The position numbers and the translations under genes were made by a program. Source: an uncultured Saprospiraceae bacterium (lineage in GTDB: Bacteria; Bacteroidota; Bacteroidia; Chitinophagales; Saprospiraceae). From it: a stretch of 52,358 nt of DNA. The notes under the pieces are model-generated. The model was not told the origin of the DNA. It did not search any database and was given only the letters and a program-made list of their open reading frames with translations. The stretch spans positions 1 through 52,358 of the forward strand of contig CALFUK010000003.1 in NCBI GenBank assembly GCA_937929945.1. Direction: 5' to 3'. This document shows, in pieces, positions 34,685 to 43,799 of the stretch; positions within the stretch are counted from its first letter, which is position 1; each line of letters starts with the position of its first letter.

Positions 34685-35363
34685 CATCAAAAAAATATTA
34701 GATCTTTCTACACCTCCCGCACAGCAGGAAAAACTCATTGAGCAGTTAATCGACAGGAAGTTCGACGCGGAATTAAAGTCCGAATGGGCTGATAAACTGG
34801 GAAAAGAATACGGCACCACTCAGCAAAATGACAAGGATAATCCAGCTCAACAAAGAAATGTCAAACTTTGGCTGACGCTGGCAGCTGTAGCAGCGGTCTT
34901 GATCATACTACTATGGTCATTAAAGCCTTTCTCCAGCCAGGTATCTGCAGACGAGCTCGCTAAAGACTACATAGCCTCAGCGGAGATGTACGATATCAGA
35001 GCTGCTAAAGGGCAGATTAGCGACGACCAGCAGCGCATCACAGCCATCCAGGCATTCAATCAAAAATCATATCAAGCAGCTATTGCAGCTTATGCAGACA
35101 TGTCCATGCTGCTTGCTGATGACCTGTATTACTTAGGCTTAGCACAGTTACAGCTGAACGATTATCCAGCAGCAGCCGCAAGCTTAAAAGGGTCATTGCA
35201 GCAGAATCCTTCAGAACAATTAAGAGAAGAGATCAGCTGGTATCTGTCACTGAGTCAAGTGCTGCAGTCTGATGCTGCGGCCATATCCTGGCTAAGAGCC
35301 ATGCCAGAAGACTCCTGGAAATACGAAGAAGCACAGAGATTGATCCGGGCTTTAGAACAGTAG
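34677..35363 (+). CDS. Membrane TPR protein, probable partner of the sigma factor
   Basis: 228 residues with a ~60-residue cytoplasmic head (DLSTPPAQQEKLIEQLIDRK), one membrane helix (~62-80, LWLTLAAVAAVLIILLWSL), then a periplasmic TPR part (AIQAFNQKSYQAAIAAYADM; LYYLGLAQLQLNDYPAAAAS). There is no zinc-binding anti-sigma motif. The 8-bp overlap with the sigma gene and the single-helix layout make an anti-sigma or sensor role likely (inference). The periplasmic TPRs could sense envelope proteins, and the nearest candidates are the divergent envelope proteases. Confidence 0.85.
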   Translation: MSDIKKILDLSTPPAQQEKLIEQLIDRKFDAELKSEWADKLGKEYGTTQQNDKDNPAQQRNVKLWLTLAAVAAVLIILLWSLKPFSSQVSADELAKDYIASAEMYDIRAAKGQISDDQQRITAIQAFNQKSYQAAIAAYADMSMLLADDLYYLGLAQLQLNDYPAAAASLKGSLQQNPSEQLREEISWYLSLSQVLQSDAAAISWLRAMPEDSWKYEEAQRLIRALEQ

Positions 35364-35535
35364 CCTACTTTATCAAGTACGCCATTCATATGCATCGATA
35401 AATATTGATTATCAGCGATTTACGCAGTTCTTGGCCAGCATAATGAATCGGAAGTTTTACGATTTTTACCACGAATTATCGAGGCTATCGCTATATTGTG
35501 CCTCTTAACAGAGAGAATATAGGATATAGCAAGAT

Positions 35536-36696
35536 ATGGCAAAAGATAAAATACCTGCTGCTCATATCTATTACACCATTAACCCGATTACGTGGTTAAA
35601 AATTTTAATAGATAATAGAGGTGTCAGTAGATTCAGGATTTGGGATGCGTTAAAAATCACATTTTTTTCTGTTCTGTCCACCCCCTTTCAGATACTCGAT
35701 CGCATCGTCTTCTGGTATAAGACCCGATCCATCACAGTAAATGACGAGCCACTCTTTATTATAGGCCATTGGAGAAGTGGTACCACCTATCTACATTATC
35801 TTCTGGCTAAAGACGAATCATTCGGCTTTCTGTCCGTCTATCAGGCATTCATCCCTAATATCACGACCATCGGTGGCAAGCTATTCAAGAAAATATTTAC
35901 ACCTCTCGTACCTCATAAGCGGCCTCAAGATAACATCGAGGTCTCCATTGATATCCCAGCAGAGGAAGAGAATGCAATCTCTACCTACGCATTGGAGAGC
36001 GCCAGTCACAGCTTCTGGTTTCCTAAAAATGAAAAGTACTTTAATAAATACGCTCTCTTTAACGATGTCACAGCCGAAGAGAGAAGCAGCTGGCAGAAGG
36101 CCTATAAGCGGATGATGACAAAGATCTCACTTGTCCATCCTGGCAAAAAAGTACTGATGAAAAACCCGCATAACACGGGTCGGGTCAAGGAGCTGCTCCG
36201 GATGTACCCAAAAGCTAAATTCATCCATATCTACAGAAATCCGCTCTCCGTGATCCCCTCTACCTATCTGATGTATAATAAGGTGGTCACCACACAGTTC
36301 CTACAAGAATTCAGCGAGCAAGAGCTCCATGACAAGATCTTCTACTATTACAAAAGCTCCATGAGCAAGCTCTTGGTAGAGAAAGAATTGATACCACAAG
36401 AGAATCTCTATGATCTAAGATTTGAGGATTTTGAGAAGGATCCCCTGTCCCAGTTAGAAGCGATCTATGAAAAATTTGGCTACGACACCTTTCCCAGCGC
36501 CCTACCCCACATGCGGGACTATGTAAATGCCAAGAAAAACTACAAGAAGAATAATCATAAAGAGTCCCCCATCGACAAAAATCGCATTTATGAAGAGTGC
36601 GAATTTGCCTTTCGAGCTCTGGGCTACCCCTTAGCGAAGACGAGCATCCTCACACCCAATCAGGCCACCAAAAGCCAAATCAAAGCTGGGTATTAA
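35536..36696 (+). CDS. Sulfotransferase family protein
   Basis: 386 residues. The PAPS 5'-phosphosulfate loop is near residue 76 (FIIGHWRSGTTYLHYLL) and the 3'-phosphate-binding segment is about 160 residues later (KFIHIYRNPLSVIPSTY), in the correct order for a cytosolic-type sulfotransferase domain (PF13469 type). It transfers sulfate from PAPS to a hydroxyl or amine; the acceptor is unknown, with lipids or polysaccharides possible. A weak hydrophobic stretch lies near residues 40-60, but no clear signal peptide. No PAPS-synthesis genes are nearby. Monocistronic. Confidence 0.88.
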   Translation: MAKDKIPAAHIYYTINPITWLKILIDNRGVSRFRIWDALKITFFSVLSTPFQILDRIVFWYKTRSITVNDEPLFIIGHWRSGTTYLHYLLAKDESFGFLSVYQAFIPNITTIGGKLFKKIFTPLVPHKRPQDNIEVSIDIPAEEENAISTYALESASHSFWFPKNEKYFNKYALFNDVTAEERSSWQKAYKRMMTKISLVHPGKKVLMKNPHNTGRVKELLRMYPKAKFIHIYRNPLSVIPSTYLMYNKVVTTQFLQEFSEQELHDKIFYYYKSSMSKLLVEKELIPQENLYDLRFEDFEKDPLSQLEAIYEKFGYDTFPSALPHMRDYVNAKKNYKKNNHKESPIDKNRIYEECEFAFRALGYPLAKTSILTPNQATKSQIKAGY

Positions 36697-36974
36697 GTCT
36701 GTAAAGAGGATGTTGCTATGCGAATCAGCTCTCTAACTCGGTAAAGAGAAGTGATCTTTAGTGTCTGACGGTACAACAGCGTGTCTCGACCAAAGAGAGA
36801 GATGCAGCCATCACATAGTGTACTGATATGGCATTCATTCTATGTCGATATAGCTTCTCGCTTTTTAATTCTAAAATTTACTGTTGGTGACTAACACATA
36901 GATACAGGCTACCCACAGTATTTTCACCTTCACCTCATAGATCAAGGATAGATCCTTAGACGAATAGTAGCTCT

Positions 36975-38171
36975 CTAGTTAAACGCATTAAGTCCCGTCA
37001 CATCTAAGCCAGTAATCAGCAGATGGATATCGTGCGTGCCTTCGTAAGTGAGTACTGTCTCCAGATTCATCATGTGTCTCATTACTGGATATTCATTAGT
37101 AATCCCCATACCGCCGTGTATTTGCCGGGCTTCTCTGGCTATCTCCAGGGCCATATGCACGTTGTTACGCTTGGCCATAGATATCTGCGCTGGTGTGGCT
37201 TTCCCTTCATTCAGCAGGCTACCCAGTCTCCAGGATAGCAGCTGTGCTTTAGTGATCTCAGTGATCATTTCAGCCAGCTTCTTTTGCGTGAGTTGGAATT
37301 GACCTATAGGCTTGCCGAACTGTATCCGTTCTTTAGAGTAGCGAAGTGCTGACTCGTAGCAGTCCATGGCCGCTCCGATGGCACCCCAAGAGATACCATA
37401 CCTGGCTTTAGACAGGCATGAGAGTGGACCTTTGAGCCCTTTGATTTCAGGGAAGACATTCTCCTTAGGGATCTTCACATCCTCAAATACCAGCTCCCCT
37501 GTGATGGAAGCTCTGAGCGACCACTTACCATGGATTTCTGGAGTCGAGAATCCTGCCATACCTTTCTCTACGATGAGCCCTCTGATGACCTGATCTTCGT
37601 CTTTAGCCCACACCACTGCCAGATCGGCTATGGGTGAGTTAGTGATCCACATTTTGGATCCATTCAGGATGTAGTGATCTCCTGCATCACGGATGTTAGT
37701 GAGCATCCCATTTGGATTAGAGCCATGATCAGGTTCGGTCAGTCCAAAACACCCGATGAGCTCCCCCGTGGCCAGCTTAGGTAGAAATTTTTGCTTTATG
37801 TCCTCGCTCGCATACTTGTAGATGGGGTACATGACCAGTGAGCCTTGGACTGAGGCCATCGATCTGATGCCACTATCGCCTCGTTCTAACTCCTGCATGA
37901 TGATGCCATAGGCTATCTCATCCATACCACCACAGCCATACTTCTCGGGTAAGCTTGGGCCCAATGCTCCGATGTCTCCCAGCTGTCTGAACAGATGGGT
38001 CGGGCATTCTGCTTTCTCCGCGTACTCTTCGATGATGGGGCTGACCTCACGCTTCACCCAGTCTCTGATGGAGCCTCTGATGAGGATGTGCTCCTCTGAT
38101 AGCAGATCATCGATGTTATAGTAATCGGGGGAGGTGAAGAGGTCTTGCTTAGATGGTGGATTCTTAGTCAT
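36975..38171 (-). CDS. gcdH: Acyl-CoA dehydrogenase, glutaryl-CoA dehydrogenase type
   Basis: 398 residues. It matches the glutaryl-CoA dehydrogenase pattern closely: SGIRSMASVQGSLVMYPI (the Arg after SGI contacts the distal carboxylate in known enzymes), GCFGLTEPDHGSNPNGM (FAD region), KWSLRASITGELVFEDV, ARYGISWGAIGAAMDCYESA and the catalytic Glu in VLTYEGTHDIHLL. It oxidises and decarboxylates glutaryl-CoA to crotonyl-CoA in lysine/tryptophan breakdown, passing electrons to ETF (etfAB lies at the left end of this window). The gap upstream, 38172-38370, holds a terminator hairpin for the DUF4197 gene. The stretch 36697-36974 downstream is without features. Confidence 0.9.
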   Translation of the reverse strand: MTKNPPSKQDLFTSPDYYNIDDLLSEEHILIRGSIRDWVKREVSPIIEEYAEKAECPTHLFRQLGDIGALGPSLPEKYGCGGMDEIAYGIIMQELERGDSGIRSMASVQGSLVMYPIYKYASEDIKQKFLPKLATGELIGCFGLTEPDHGSNPNGMLTNIRDAGDHYILNGSKMWITNSPIADLAVVWAKDEDQVIRGLIVEKGMAGFSTPEIHGKWSLRASITGELVFEDVKIPKENVFPEIKGLKGPLSCLSKARYGISWGAIGAAMDCYESALRYSKERIQFGKPIGQFQLTQKKLAEMITEITKAQLLSWRLGSLLNEGKATPAQISMAKRNNVHMALEIAREARQIHGGMGITNEYPVMRHMMNLETVLTYEGTHDIHLLITGLDVTGLNAFN

Positions 38172-38300
38172 GATACTGGCTTTATTACGATACTAATCAA
38201 AATAAATGTGGACTCATGATCTTAATGCCATGAAGCCTACTATTGTTGTAAGATCATTTCAAAGTTAGGTATTTCAATGATTGCTTAGAAGTGATTCATC

Positions 38301-38340
38301 ATTAAAAAAATGGCACTTATGATTCGAAATCATAAATGCC
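38301..38340 (-). terminator. Intrinsic terminator of the DUF4197 gene
   Basis: On the minus strand, GGCA-TTTATGATT, loop TCG, AATCATAAGTGCC: arms 38312-38324 and 38328-38340 with one mismatch, followed by ATTTTTTTAAT. It lies 30 bp past the DUF4197 stop at 38371 and before gcdH. Confidence 0.8.
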
Positions 38341-38370
38341 TGATAAGTGATCTTAAAGCTATAAGCTTAA

Positions 38371-39051
38371 TTAGCTCTCTTTATTCTTGGTGTAGTAATC
38401 GAAGACTTTAGTGACGACGGCATTACCCATTCTAGTATAATCCCCTCTGATGATCTTCTCTTCTGCAGCCATACCGACGAAAAGTGCATCTACCGCACGC
38501 TCAGAAATATAGTCTGATAGATTGCCTTTAACCTTTTCTTTGGCAAATAGATTATACGCACTGGTAGCCATAGGCCAGTATTTTGTGACATCTTTCTTAT
38601 CCAGCTCTGACTCCAGTCTTTCGCTGTATCTCTTCTTTACGGTGGTGTACATAGCATTCTTAAGCACCTGCGTAGCAGCATCCTCACCGCCTAACACTAC
38701 TGATACGGCATCACTAAATTTCAGTTCTTTGATCGCATCTCTAATGATGGCCTCACTCTCTACAGCTGCTACTGCAGAAGCATCTACGACAGCCTTTTCG
38801 ACATCATCGATCTGGTCTTCGAGGCCGAGTGTCTTGAGTGTGGCTAAGACAGGCTTCAGCTCATCTGGCAGAGCATCTTCTCCTTGTTTGATCGTCTTTA
38901 ATGCATCGACAGCTTTACCAGCGCTACTTTCCAGAATGGTCTTAAGTGCTGTAATCGTCTCTAAGGCAGATGGCTCTACCAATAAATTTTTGACAGTAGA
39001 ACATGCCGAAAGGCCTATTGCCAAGGCTGTAATCAAGAGTACATTTTTCAT
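38371..39051 (-). CDS. DUF4197 lipoprotein
   Basis: 226 residues. Lipoprotein signal MKNVLLITALAIGLSACST with the Cys at 17. The mature part fits DUF4197: SDAVSVVLGGEDAATQVLKN, TKYWPMATSAYNLFAKEKVK, then LSDYISERAVDALFVGMAAE and the Ile-Arg after it. The fold and function of DUF4197 are not established. Start: the ATG at 39051 is the last part of a leader-repeat copy on the same strand. A terminator follows the stop, so this gene is a single transcription unit. Confidence 0.9.
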   Translation of the reverse strand: MKNVLLITALAIGLSACSTVKNLLVEPSALETITALKTILESSAGKAVDALKTIKQGEDALPDELKPVLATLKTLGLEDQIDDVEKAVVDASAVAAVESEAIIRDAIKELKFSDAVSVVLGGEDAATQVLKNAMYTTVKKRYSERLESELDKKDVTKYWPMATSAYNLFAKEKVKGNLSDYISERAVDALFVGMAAEEKIIRGDYTRMGNAVVTKVFDYYTKNKES

Positions 39052-39138
39052 AAGTTAGTGTTTTGAAACGAAAGCCTATCAGCAAATAATTAATTTATTC
39101 ATCCAATTGAATAGCTTAATTAGCTACGTCCATAGACA
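39052..39138 (-). repeat. Leader repeat element upstream of the DUF4197 gene
   Basis: Minus strand: GTCTATGGACGTAGCTAATT, then TTGGATGAATAA, ATTAATTATTTGCTGATAGG, TTTCGTTTCAAAACACTAAC and ATGAAA. The hairpin arms GTAGCTAATTAAG and ATTAATTATTTGC pair at 11 of 13 positions, with the centre changed from CTAAG/CTTAG to TTAAG/ATTAA. The ATGAAA is the real gene start. Confidence 0.7.
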
Positions 39139-39234
39139 TTTCATTATCGGATTATTGTATATGTTATTTAGTTAGATAAATTAAAAATGACAGCTTTATC
39201 AAGGGTCAAATAATCAGCAGTCTTCTGGCGGGGA

Positions 39235-41475
39235 TTACTGAAGGATAACCTTCATGACTCCACTTTTAGTTTCCGAAAGTACATTTAATATGTAGACACC
39301 CGCAGGAAATCCTGTTGTAGCTATCCTAAAAGTGGATCCGCTCTGAGTGCCAGCATACAGGACTTTCCCCTGTAGATCGCTGAGTCTGATATTTACAGCA
39401 GTATCATCTGTATCCAGTTGAATTCTGATGGCTTCGCCTGCATGGATCGGATTAGGAAATACATCTATGCCTGAAAATCGATCTATTGGCTCATAGTCAG
39501 TACTGCTCGTCTTGAAAAATGTACGAGCATAGAAATAGGCATCCACGCCGATCTTCTGTCCCATCAGCCTCCCAGGAATGTCGTCCGCAGGTGGATGTAT
39601 ACCACCCCAGATTCTGGAGAGGCTGGTCTGATCTGATGCATCTTGATAGGTAGCCCACTGAAGCAAGACGTCCTCTGATGGTCCCTCCTCGAATACTAAA
39701 AATTCATTCTTAGGAGCCAAAAATTCTCCAACTCCACCAGGGAAGTATGAATCACCCGTCATGAGTGTCAAGACCTCTGCAGCAGCTCTGGAGTAGGTAG
39801 AATGACCTGATACATAGCCCGCAAAATTAGGCGTGATGAAAGTAGGGCGCTGATAGGGCCACCATCGGCCAGCCTGCACCCACTGCACGCCTGCCTGATC
39901 CACTTGGGGATTCCTAATGTAGTCTGGACCCGCCCAGGTCCTGAGTTTCAGCTGCCCGATGACCGGTATGCGCTGCCCCTCTACGAAGATAAGTTCTGAC
40001 GTGTCAATGTATGGTGGATTATGATCTTCTGGAGTGATCACCCCGATGTATCCGTCGATCAGTGGCAAGCCATAAGGGTGATAATTCGCCAAGGTGCTAT
40101 CAGTACACTGTCCTAACTCTGCCATCGCTCTTACAGCGGACACCGGTCTAATGTAGTCGTACCAGCCCTTTACACCCCAAGCTGAGATCGCGGCATCGTG
40201 CATGGCCCCTCCGAGCGTGAAATAGGCTTTCACATCATACTCTAAAGTATCTATTTCCTCACCAGTGCCTTCGAACTTTCTGACAAAAAGAGGATGGTCC
40301 ATGACATCATTCAGTATGGTGAACCAGTGACCTGGTGGTGTCTCACTGTCTGGTCCATCTGCCCAAAACTCTGCTAAGACACGAGTAAAGTCTCCTCGAA
40401 GTACCTCATTACGCTCATATGGCTGACCCGTCACTGGATTCAGCTCATGACCTTGACTGGCATCTCCTCCCGATTCAAATTGATAAAAATCCCTCAGCCC
40501 CGCTATCGTCTTCGGTAAGGGAGGATTATTTCCAATCGTAGCTGGAGATATATCAACCTTGACACTATCAGCGGGATCTAAGTGTGATCCCCAGGCTGAC
40601 ACTAAGGCGAATCCCCACTGGAATTCGTTATAGCCTGCAGCACCTGGCTCGCTCTCTACGAATGGCGGAGGGCCAGGATCATGATAGACCTTATAGTCAA
40701 AACCATCTCGCGTGTACACGGTAAGATCATCCTCTTGCAGTGCGAATGGTGTGACATTGCCCCATTCTGGGCTCAAAAATGGTGGGGTATTACCAAAAAT
40801 TTGATTACCGGACTGATCAATAAATACATCCAAAGAGAGCGGCTGCCATCGATTGAGATCACTGACACTTTGATTCCCAAATTGCTTTGGGGCAAAGGCG
40901 TTATTCACTGGAAGATAATGCTTATTTGCAAAATTTCTGGACTCATTCGAGTTGTCTGCTTGGCCATATTCGATGACCTTTTCTGCGATGTAATTGCCTA
41001 AGGCAGCGGGATCGCCAGTACTGAGATCGCTGCTGAAAAAATCTGGATTGTAGCCCAATTCTTGAAAGAGTAGATTCGCACTGGTATAGATACTCTGTAC
41101 CCCAGGCGAAAACCTGAATCGATACAAGATGAGTCGATAACAGGCATAGCTGATGGCGGTCTCCTGAGCCACCCTCACATCTACACTATCTGGCAGTACA
41201 AAGGACTCCGCATCAAACTCAAAACCCTCCACATCTACATTTCCAAAGTAAGTATTGGGTACGCCATTGATGATGGCCCAAGCGTCGTACATGGCAGCTG
41301 AGGTATGAAATAGATTGCGCGCATGTACCGTTGGTCTGGCCAGATCATTACGAATTGACTCCAGCACGACTTCATTCCATTCGCGGGCGACTGAATGATC
41401 CTGCGCATCGATCTGACTGCATACTAACACACACAGTATGCTAATAACAAGCGACTTATAAATAATACTGATCAT
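39235..41475 (-). CDS. Vanadium haloperoxidase/PAP2-like secreted protein with T9SS domain
   Basis: 746 residues. Signal peptide (MISIIYKSLVISILCVLVCS). Core ~30-660 resembles vanadium-dependent haloperoxidases, related to acid phosphatases: ATVHARNLFHT-like start, KGWYDYIRPVSA (Lys and Arg-Pro of the vanadate site), FAGYVSGHSTYSRAAAEVL (Ser-Gly-His) and LSRIWGGIHPPADDIPGRL (Arg, His, Asp). The last ~75 residues (VFPNPIHAGEAIRIQL ... AGVYILNVLSE) are a type A T9SS sorting domain, so it should reach the cell surface. Either halide oxidation or phosphatase activity is possible; sequence does not decide. It stands alone, with the DUF4197 leader 3' of it. Confidence 0.87.
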   Translation of the reverse strand: MISIIYKSLVISILCVLVCSQIDAQDHSVAREWNEVVLESIRNDLARPTVHARNLFHTSAAMYDAWAIINGVPNTYFGNVDVEGFEFDAESFVLPDSVDVRVAQETAISYACYRLILYRFRFSPGVQSIYTSANLLFQELGYNPDFFSSDLSTGDPAALGNYIAEKVIEYGQADNSNESRNFANKHYLPVNNAFAPKQFGNQSVSDLNRWQPLSLDVFIDQSGNQIFGNTPPFLSPEWGNVTPFALQEDDLTVYTRDGFDYKVYHDPGPPPFVESEPGAAGYNEFQWGFALVSAWGSHLDPADSVKVDISPATIGNNPPLPKTIAGLRDFYQFESGGDASQGHELNPVTGQPYERNEVLRGDFTRVLAEFWADGPDSETPPGHWFTILNDVMDHPLFVRKFEGTGEEIDTLEYDVKAYFTLGGAMHDAAISAWGVKGWYDYIRPVSAVRAMAELGQCTDSTLANYHPYGLPLIDGYIGVITPEDHNPPYIDTSELIFVEGQRIPVIGQLKLRTWAGPDYIRNPQVDQAGVQWVQAGRWWPYQRPTFITPNFAGYVSGHSTYSRAAAEVLTLMTGDSYFPGGVGEFLAPKNEFLVFEEGPSEDVLLQWATYQDASDQTSLSRIWGGIHPPADDIPGRLMGQKIGVDAYFYARTFFKTSSTDYEPIDRFSGIDVFPNPIHAGEAIRIQLDTDDTAVNIRLSDLQGKVLYAGTQSGSTFRIATTGFPAGVYILNVLSETKSGVMKVILQ

Positions 41476-41648
41476 TTTATCTTAATTTTAGCTGTGCTGA
41501 ATTTTCTGGTGTTGAAACTATGTGTCATATTCCAGACAAAAATAACGTTTTATTATCATATGTTAATAGCTCACAGTATGAATGATCTCATCGACCTGAC
41601 AATAGTAAGATGAATGATCTAAATTAAAACCCTACACGCTTTCATAGA

Positions 41649-42263
41649 ATGAAAAACCTGATAAAGATGCTGCAAGCTGATACTGATAATATCAGCGCAG
41701 AAAGAAAATTTGATCTTGAACTCCTGGTACAGGCGATGCATGATCTGTATAAAAATACGGGACAGATCAGCATCAATGTGATCTGTACGCATAATTCTCG
41801 AAGAAGCCAGCTTGGCCAGTTGTGGTTTGAGCTCGCAGCACACCATTTTCACATCACACCCTTCGCAGCCTGCAGTGGTGGTACTGAGGCCACTGCCTTT
41901 AATCATCGCATGGTGAGTGCCATCCAGTCTCACGGCATCAAGCTTCAAGAGGTCAGTGGGGGCGAAAATCCCAGATATGCACTGCAGCTTACAGCTGATA
42001 CATCATCTGAACAATCGTACTTTTCGAAGACTTATGATGACCCTGAGAATCCATCAGCGGACTACATAGCCATGATCGTATGTGATAGTGCAGATGAGAA
42101 GTGTCCCATTATAATAGGAGCAACACAGAGATTATTCATCCCTTACTTAGACCCGAAGCAGGCTGATGATACCACGCAAGAGAGTGAGGTGTACCGAGCC
42201 AAAGTAAAAGAGATGGGGACTGACATCATATACGCGATGGGCCAACTCAGTCAAATACTGTAG
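41649..42263 (+). CDS. Low-molecular-weight phosphatase / ArsC-thioredoxin-like protein
   Basis: 204 residues, cytoplasmic. The P-loop NVICTHNSRRSQLGQLWFEL has Cys-x5-Arg and the family Ser-Gln/Ala helix, typical of low-MW protein-tyrosine phosphatases and the ArsC family that shares the fold. A later CSGGTEATAFNHRMVSAIQ continues the fold, and VCDSADEKCPIIIGATQRLF provides further Cys residues. It is longer than usual LMW-PTP (~150). There is no ars operon nearby. Tyr-phosphatase against arsenate reductase is undecided. Convergent with moaE (35-bp gap). Confidence 0.8.
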   Translation: MKNLIKMLQADTDNISAERKFDLELLVQAMHDLYKNTGQISINVICTHNSRRSQLGQLWFELAAHHFHITPFAACSGGTEATAFNHRMVSAIQSHGIKLQEVSGGENPRYALQLTADTSSEQSYFSKTYDDPENPSADYIAMIVCDSADEKCPIIIGATQRLFIPYLDPKQADDTTQESEVYRAKVKEMGTDIIYAMGQLSQIL

Positions 42264-42298
42264 GCTAAGGCATCAAGACTTTTAACTGTCGTGTATAT

Positions 42299-42724
42299 CT
42301 ATGGATGGGCTGCCACCCAGATCTCTCCATCAGAAAAAATTTCTTTCTTCCAGATCGGCACTGTCTCCTTCAGGGTATCAATAGCGTATTGGCATGCCGC
42401 AAAGGCAGCAACCCTGTGTGGGGTGGATACAGCTATAATGACTGCAGCTTCTTGTATCTGTAATACGCCCACTCGATGATGCATAGATATCGCTATCGCG
42501 TCCCACACCTGAGCGATGTGATGTGCTATTTTTTCCATTTCCTTGATTGCCATGGGCCTGTAGGCTTCGAATTCTAATCGCTTCACCTCCTTACCCTGCG
42601 TCTGATTTCTGACAGTACCGATGAAGACCACCGTCCCCCCTGCACCGTCATCAGTGACATGTGCTTCGCATTGCGCAGCGCTCAGCTCTTCTTCTACTAC
42701 TTGTATGTCTATTTTACATGCCAT
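42299..42724 (-). CDS. moaE: Molybdopterin synthase catalytic subunit
   Basis: 141 residues. Family landmarks: GGTVVFIGTVRNQTQGKEVK, YRPMAIKEMEKIAHHIAQVW, ISMHHRVGVLQIQEAAVIIA, and VPIWKKEIFSDGEIWV with the catalytic Lys. With MoaD thiocarboxylate it adds sulfur to precursor Z to form molybdopterin. It starts 11 bp after the moaD stop, so the two are one operon. Other moa/moe genes are not in the window. Confidence 0.96.
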   Translation of the reverse strand: MACKIDIQVVEEELSAAQCEAHVTDDGAGGTVVFIGTVRNQTQGKEVKRLEFEAYRPMAIKEMEKIAHHIAQVWDAIAISMHHRVGVLQIQEAAVIIAVSTPHRVAAFAACQYAIDTLKETVPIWKKEIFSDGEIWVAAHP

Positions 42725-42735
42725 AGCTTACACTG

Positions 42736-42975
42736 CTACCCTCCTGACACGGGAGGTATCAGGACCACCTCGTCACTTTCTGTAAGTAAAAAGGCATCAT
42801 CTTGATAACTATCATGTACAGCAAAACTGATCGTTTTTAATCTGGCAAATTCTGGATAGCTAGAAAAAAGCTGCTGCCTCAAGTCAAATATACTCTGCCC
42901 TGAGAAATCGAGGGTCATCTCGCGCTGCCTCAATATATCCTTAGCAATTCCGAATGCTACTAGTCTGATATTCAT
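42736..42975 (-). CDS. moaD: Molybdopterin synthase sulfur carrier subunit
   Basis: 79 residues, ubiquitin-like beta-grasp (MNIRLVAFGIAKDILRQREM), ending VVLIPPVSGG; the C-terminal Gly-Gly is the site that is adenylated and thiocarboxylated. First gene of moaD-moaE. A leader repeat copy lies 42-120 bp upstream on the same strand. Confidence 0.95.
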   Translation of the reverse strand: MNIRLVAFGIAKDILRQREMTLDFSGQSIFDLRQQLFSSYPEFARLKTISFAVHDSYQDDAFLLTESDEVVLIPPVSGG

Positions 42976-43016
42976 CTCGCTCTAAAGTTATTAAAATTGC
43001 GCATTCAAGCCTATTT

Positions 43017-43096
43017 GATATGTTTTAAGTTTAAGAACTGAATGCAAATAACAACGATTAATCATCCGCTTGGGAGCCTTAATTACACATCATGAT
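43017..43096 (-). repeat. Leader repeat element upstream of moaD
   Basis: Minus strand: CATGATGTGTAATTAAGGCT, CCCAAGCGGATGATTAA, GTTGTTATTTGCATTCAG, then TTAAACTTAAAACATAT. It matches the core of the other copies (CCCAAG-x-GGATGATT, GTTATTTGC, AAA-x-TTAAA) but the near-palindrome at the 5' end is lost and the gene start is 42 bp further on. Confidence 0.6.
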
Positions 43097-43114
43097 TGTA
43101 CATGCAGCAGAAAG

Positions 43115-43774
43115 TCATACACCTTGCAAAGCAGCTATGACGGAGTCAGCTACGCCGGCTGCATAGGGATGAGCACTTGTTTTAACCATGCTTAGCGTAT
43201 CATGATCTCCACCATATACTTTCATTGTCGCGTCCTTGTCTGCTCCCATCTTCAGCAGCAGACGTACGATTTCAGAAAGATTCTGCGGCACCCTTTGCCT
43301 CCACATCTCTACCCCATTACTACCAGCATAGTGCAGCAGTGTGGCCTGATGCCCGTAGGGTGATCTTTGATGGACCAGCTGGGGCTGCTGTTCTAATTTT
43401 TGCTGTAGCGCTTTATATTTTCCATGGATGAGGTCATTGGCAGCCGCTTCGAACGTGCAGTCATAGGGATCAGCACATTCTCTGAGTACCTCTGGCCAAT
43501 CTTGGTAGCCATACTCATGAGCGATGACCTCATGGCACTCCTCTACACTGAGCCCAGCAGTAAAAATTTCTTTCTCAGATTTACCGATCATCGGAGGGTA
43601 GTAATTATTAATCTCCGACGCTATCGCTGGATACTCCGTCCGTACGCCGATGTGCATCCTTTGAGCTATTGCAGAGAGGTGCTCTGCTACTGAGGTGTAG
43701 GCTTCTATATCATAGAGTAGCTCTCCATAAAACAGGTCGAGGGCTTTAAGAGTTGGATGTATATATAGCTCCAT
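43115..43774 (-). CDS. Ankyrin-repeat protein
   Basis: 219 residues, no signal peptide. The C-terminal half has ankyrin-like helix pairs (HQATLLHYAGSNGVEMW; LSEIVRLLLKMGADKDATMK), and the N-terminal half has a VIAHEYGYQDWPEVLRE segment seen in some bacterial ankyrin proteins, often of unknown function. Likely mediates protein binding in the cytoplasm. Divergent from the PnuC-like gene, with an inverted repeat in between. Confidence 0.75.
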   Translation of the reverse strand: MELYIHPTLKALDLFYGELLYDIEAYTSVAEHLSAIAQRMHIGVRTEYPAIASEINNYYPPMIGKSEKEIFTAGLSVEECHEVIAHEYGYQDWPEVLRECADPYDCTFEAAANDLIHGKYKALQQKLEQQPQLVHQRSPYGHQATLLHYAGSNGVEMWRQRVPQNLSEIVRLLLKMGADKDATMKVYGGDHDTLSMVKTSAHPYAAGVADSVIAALQGV

Positions 43775-43799
43775 AGATTAGAATGATATGACTCCAGTG

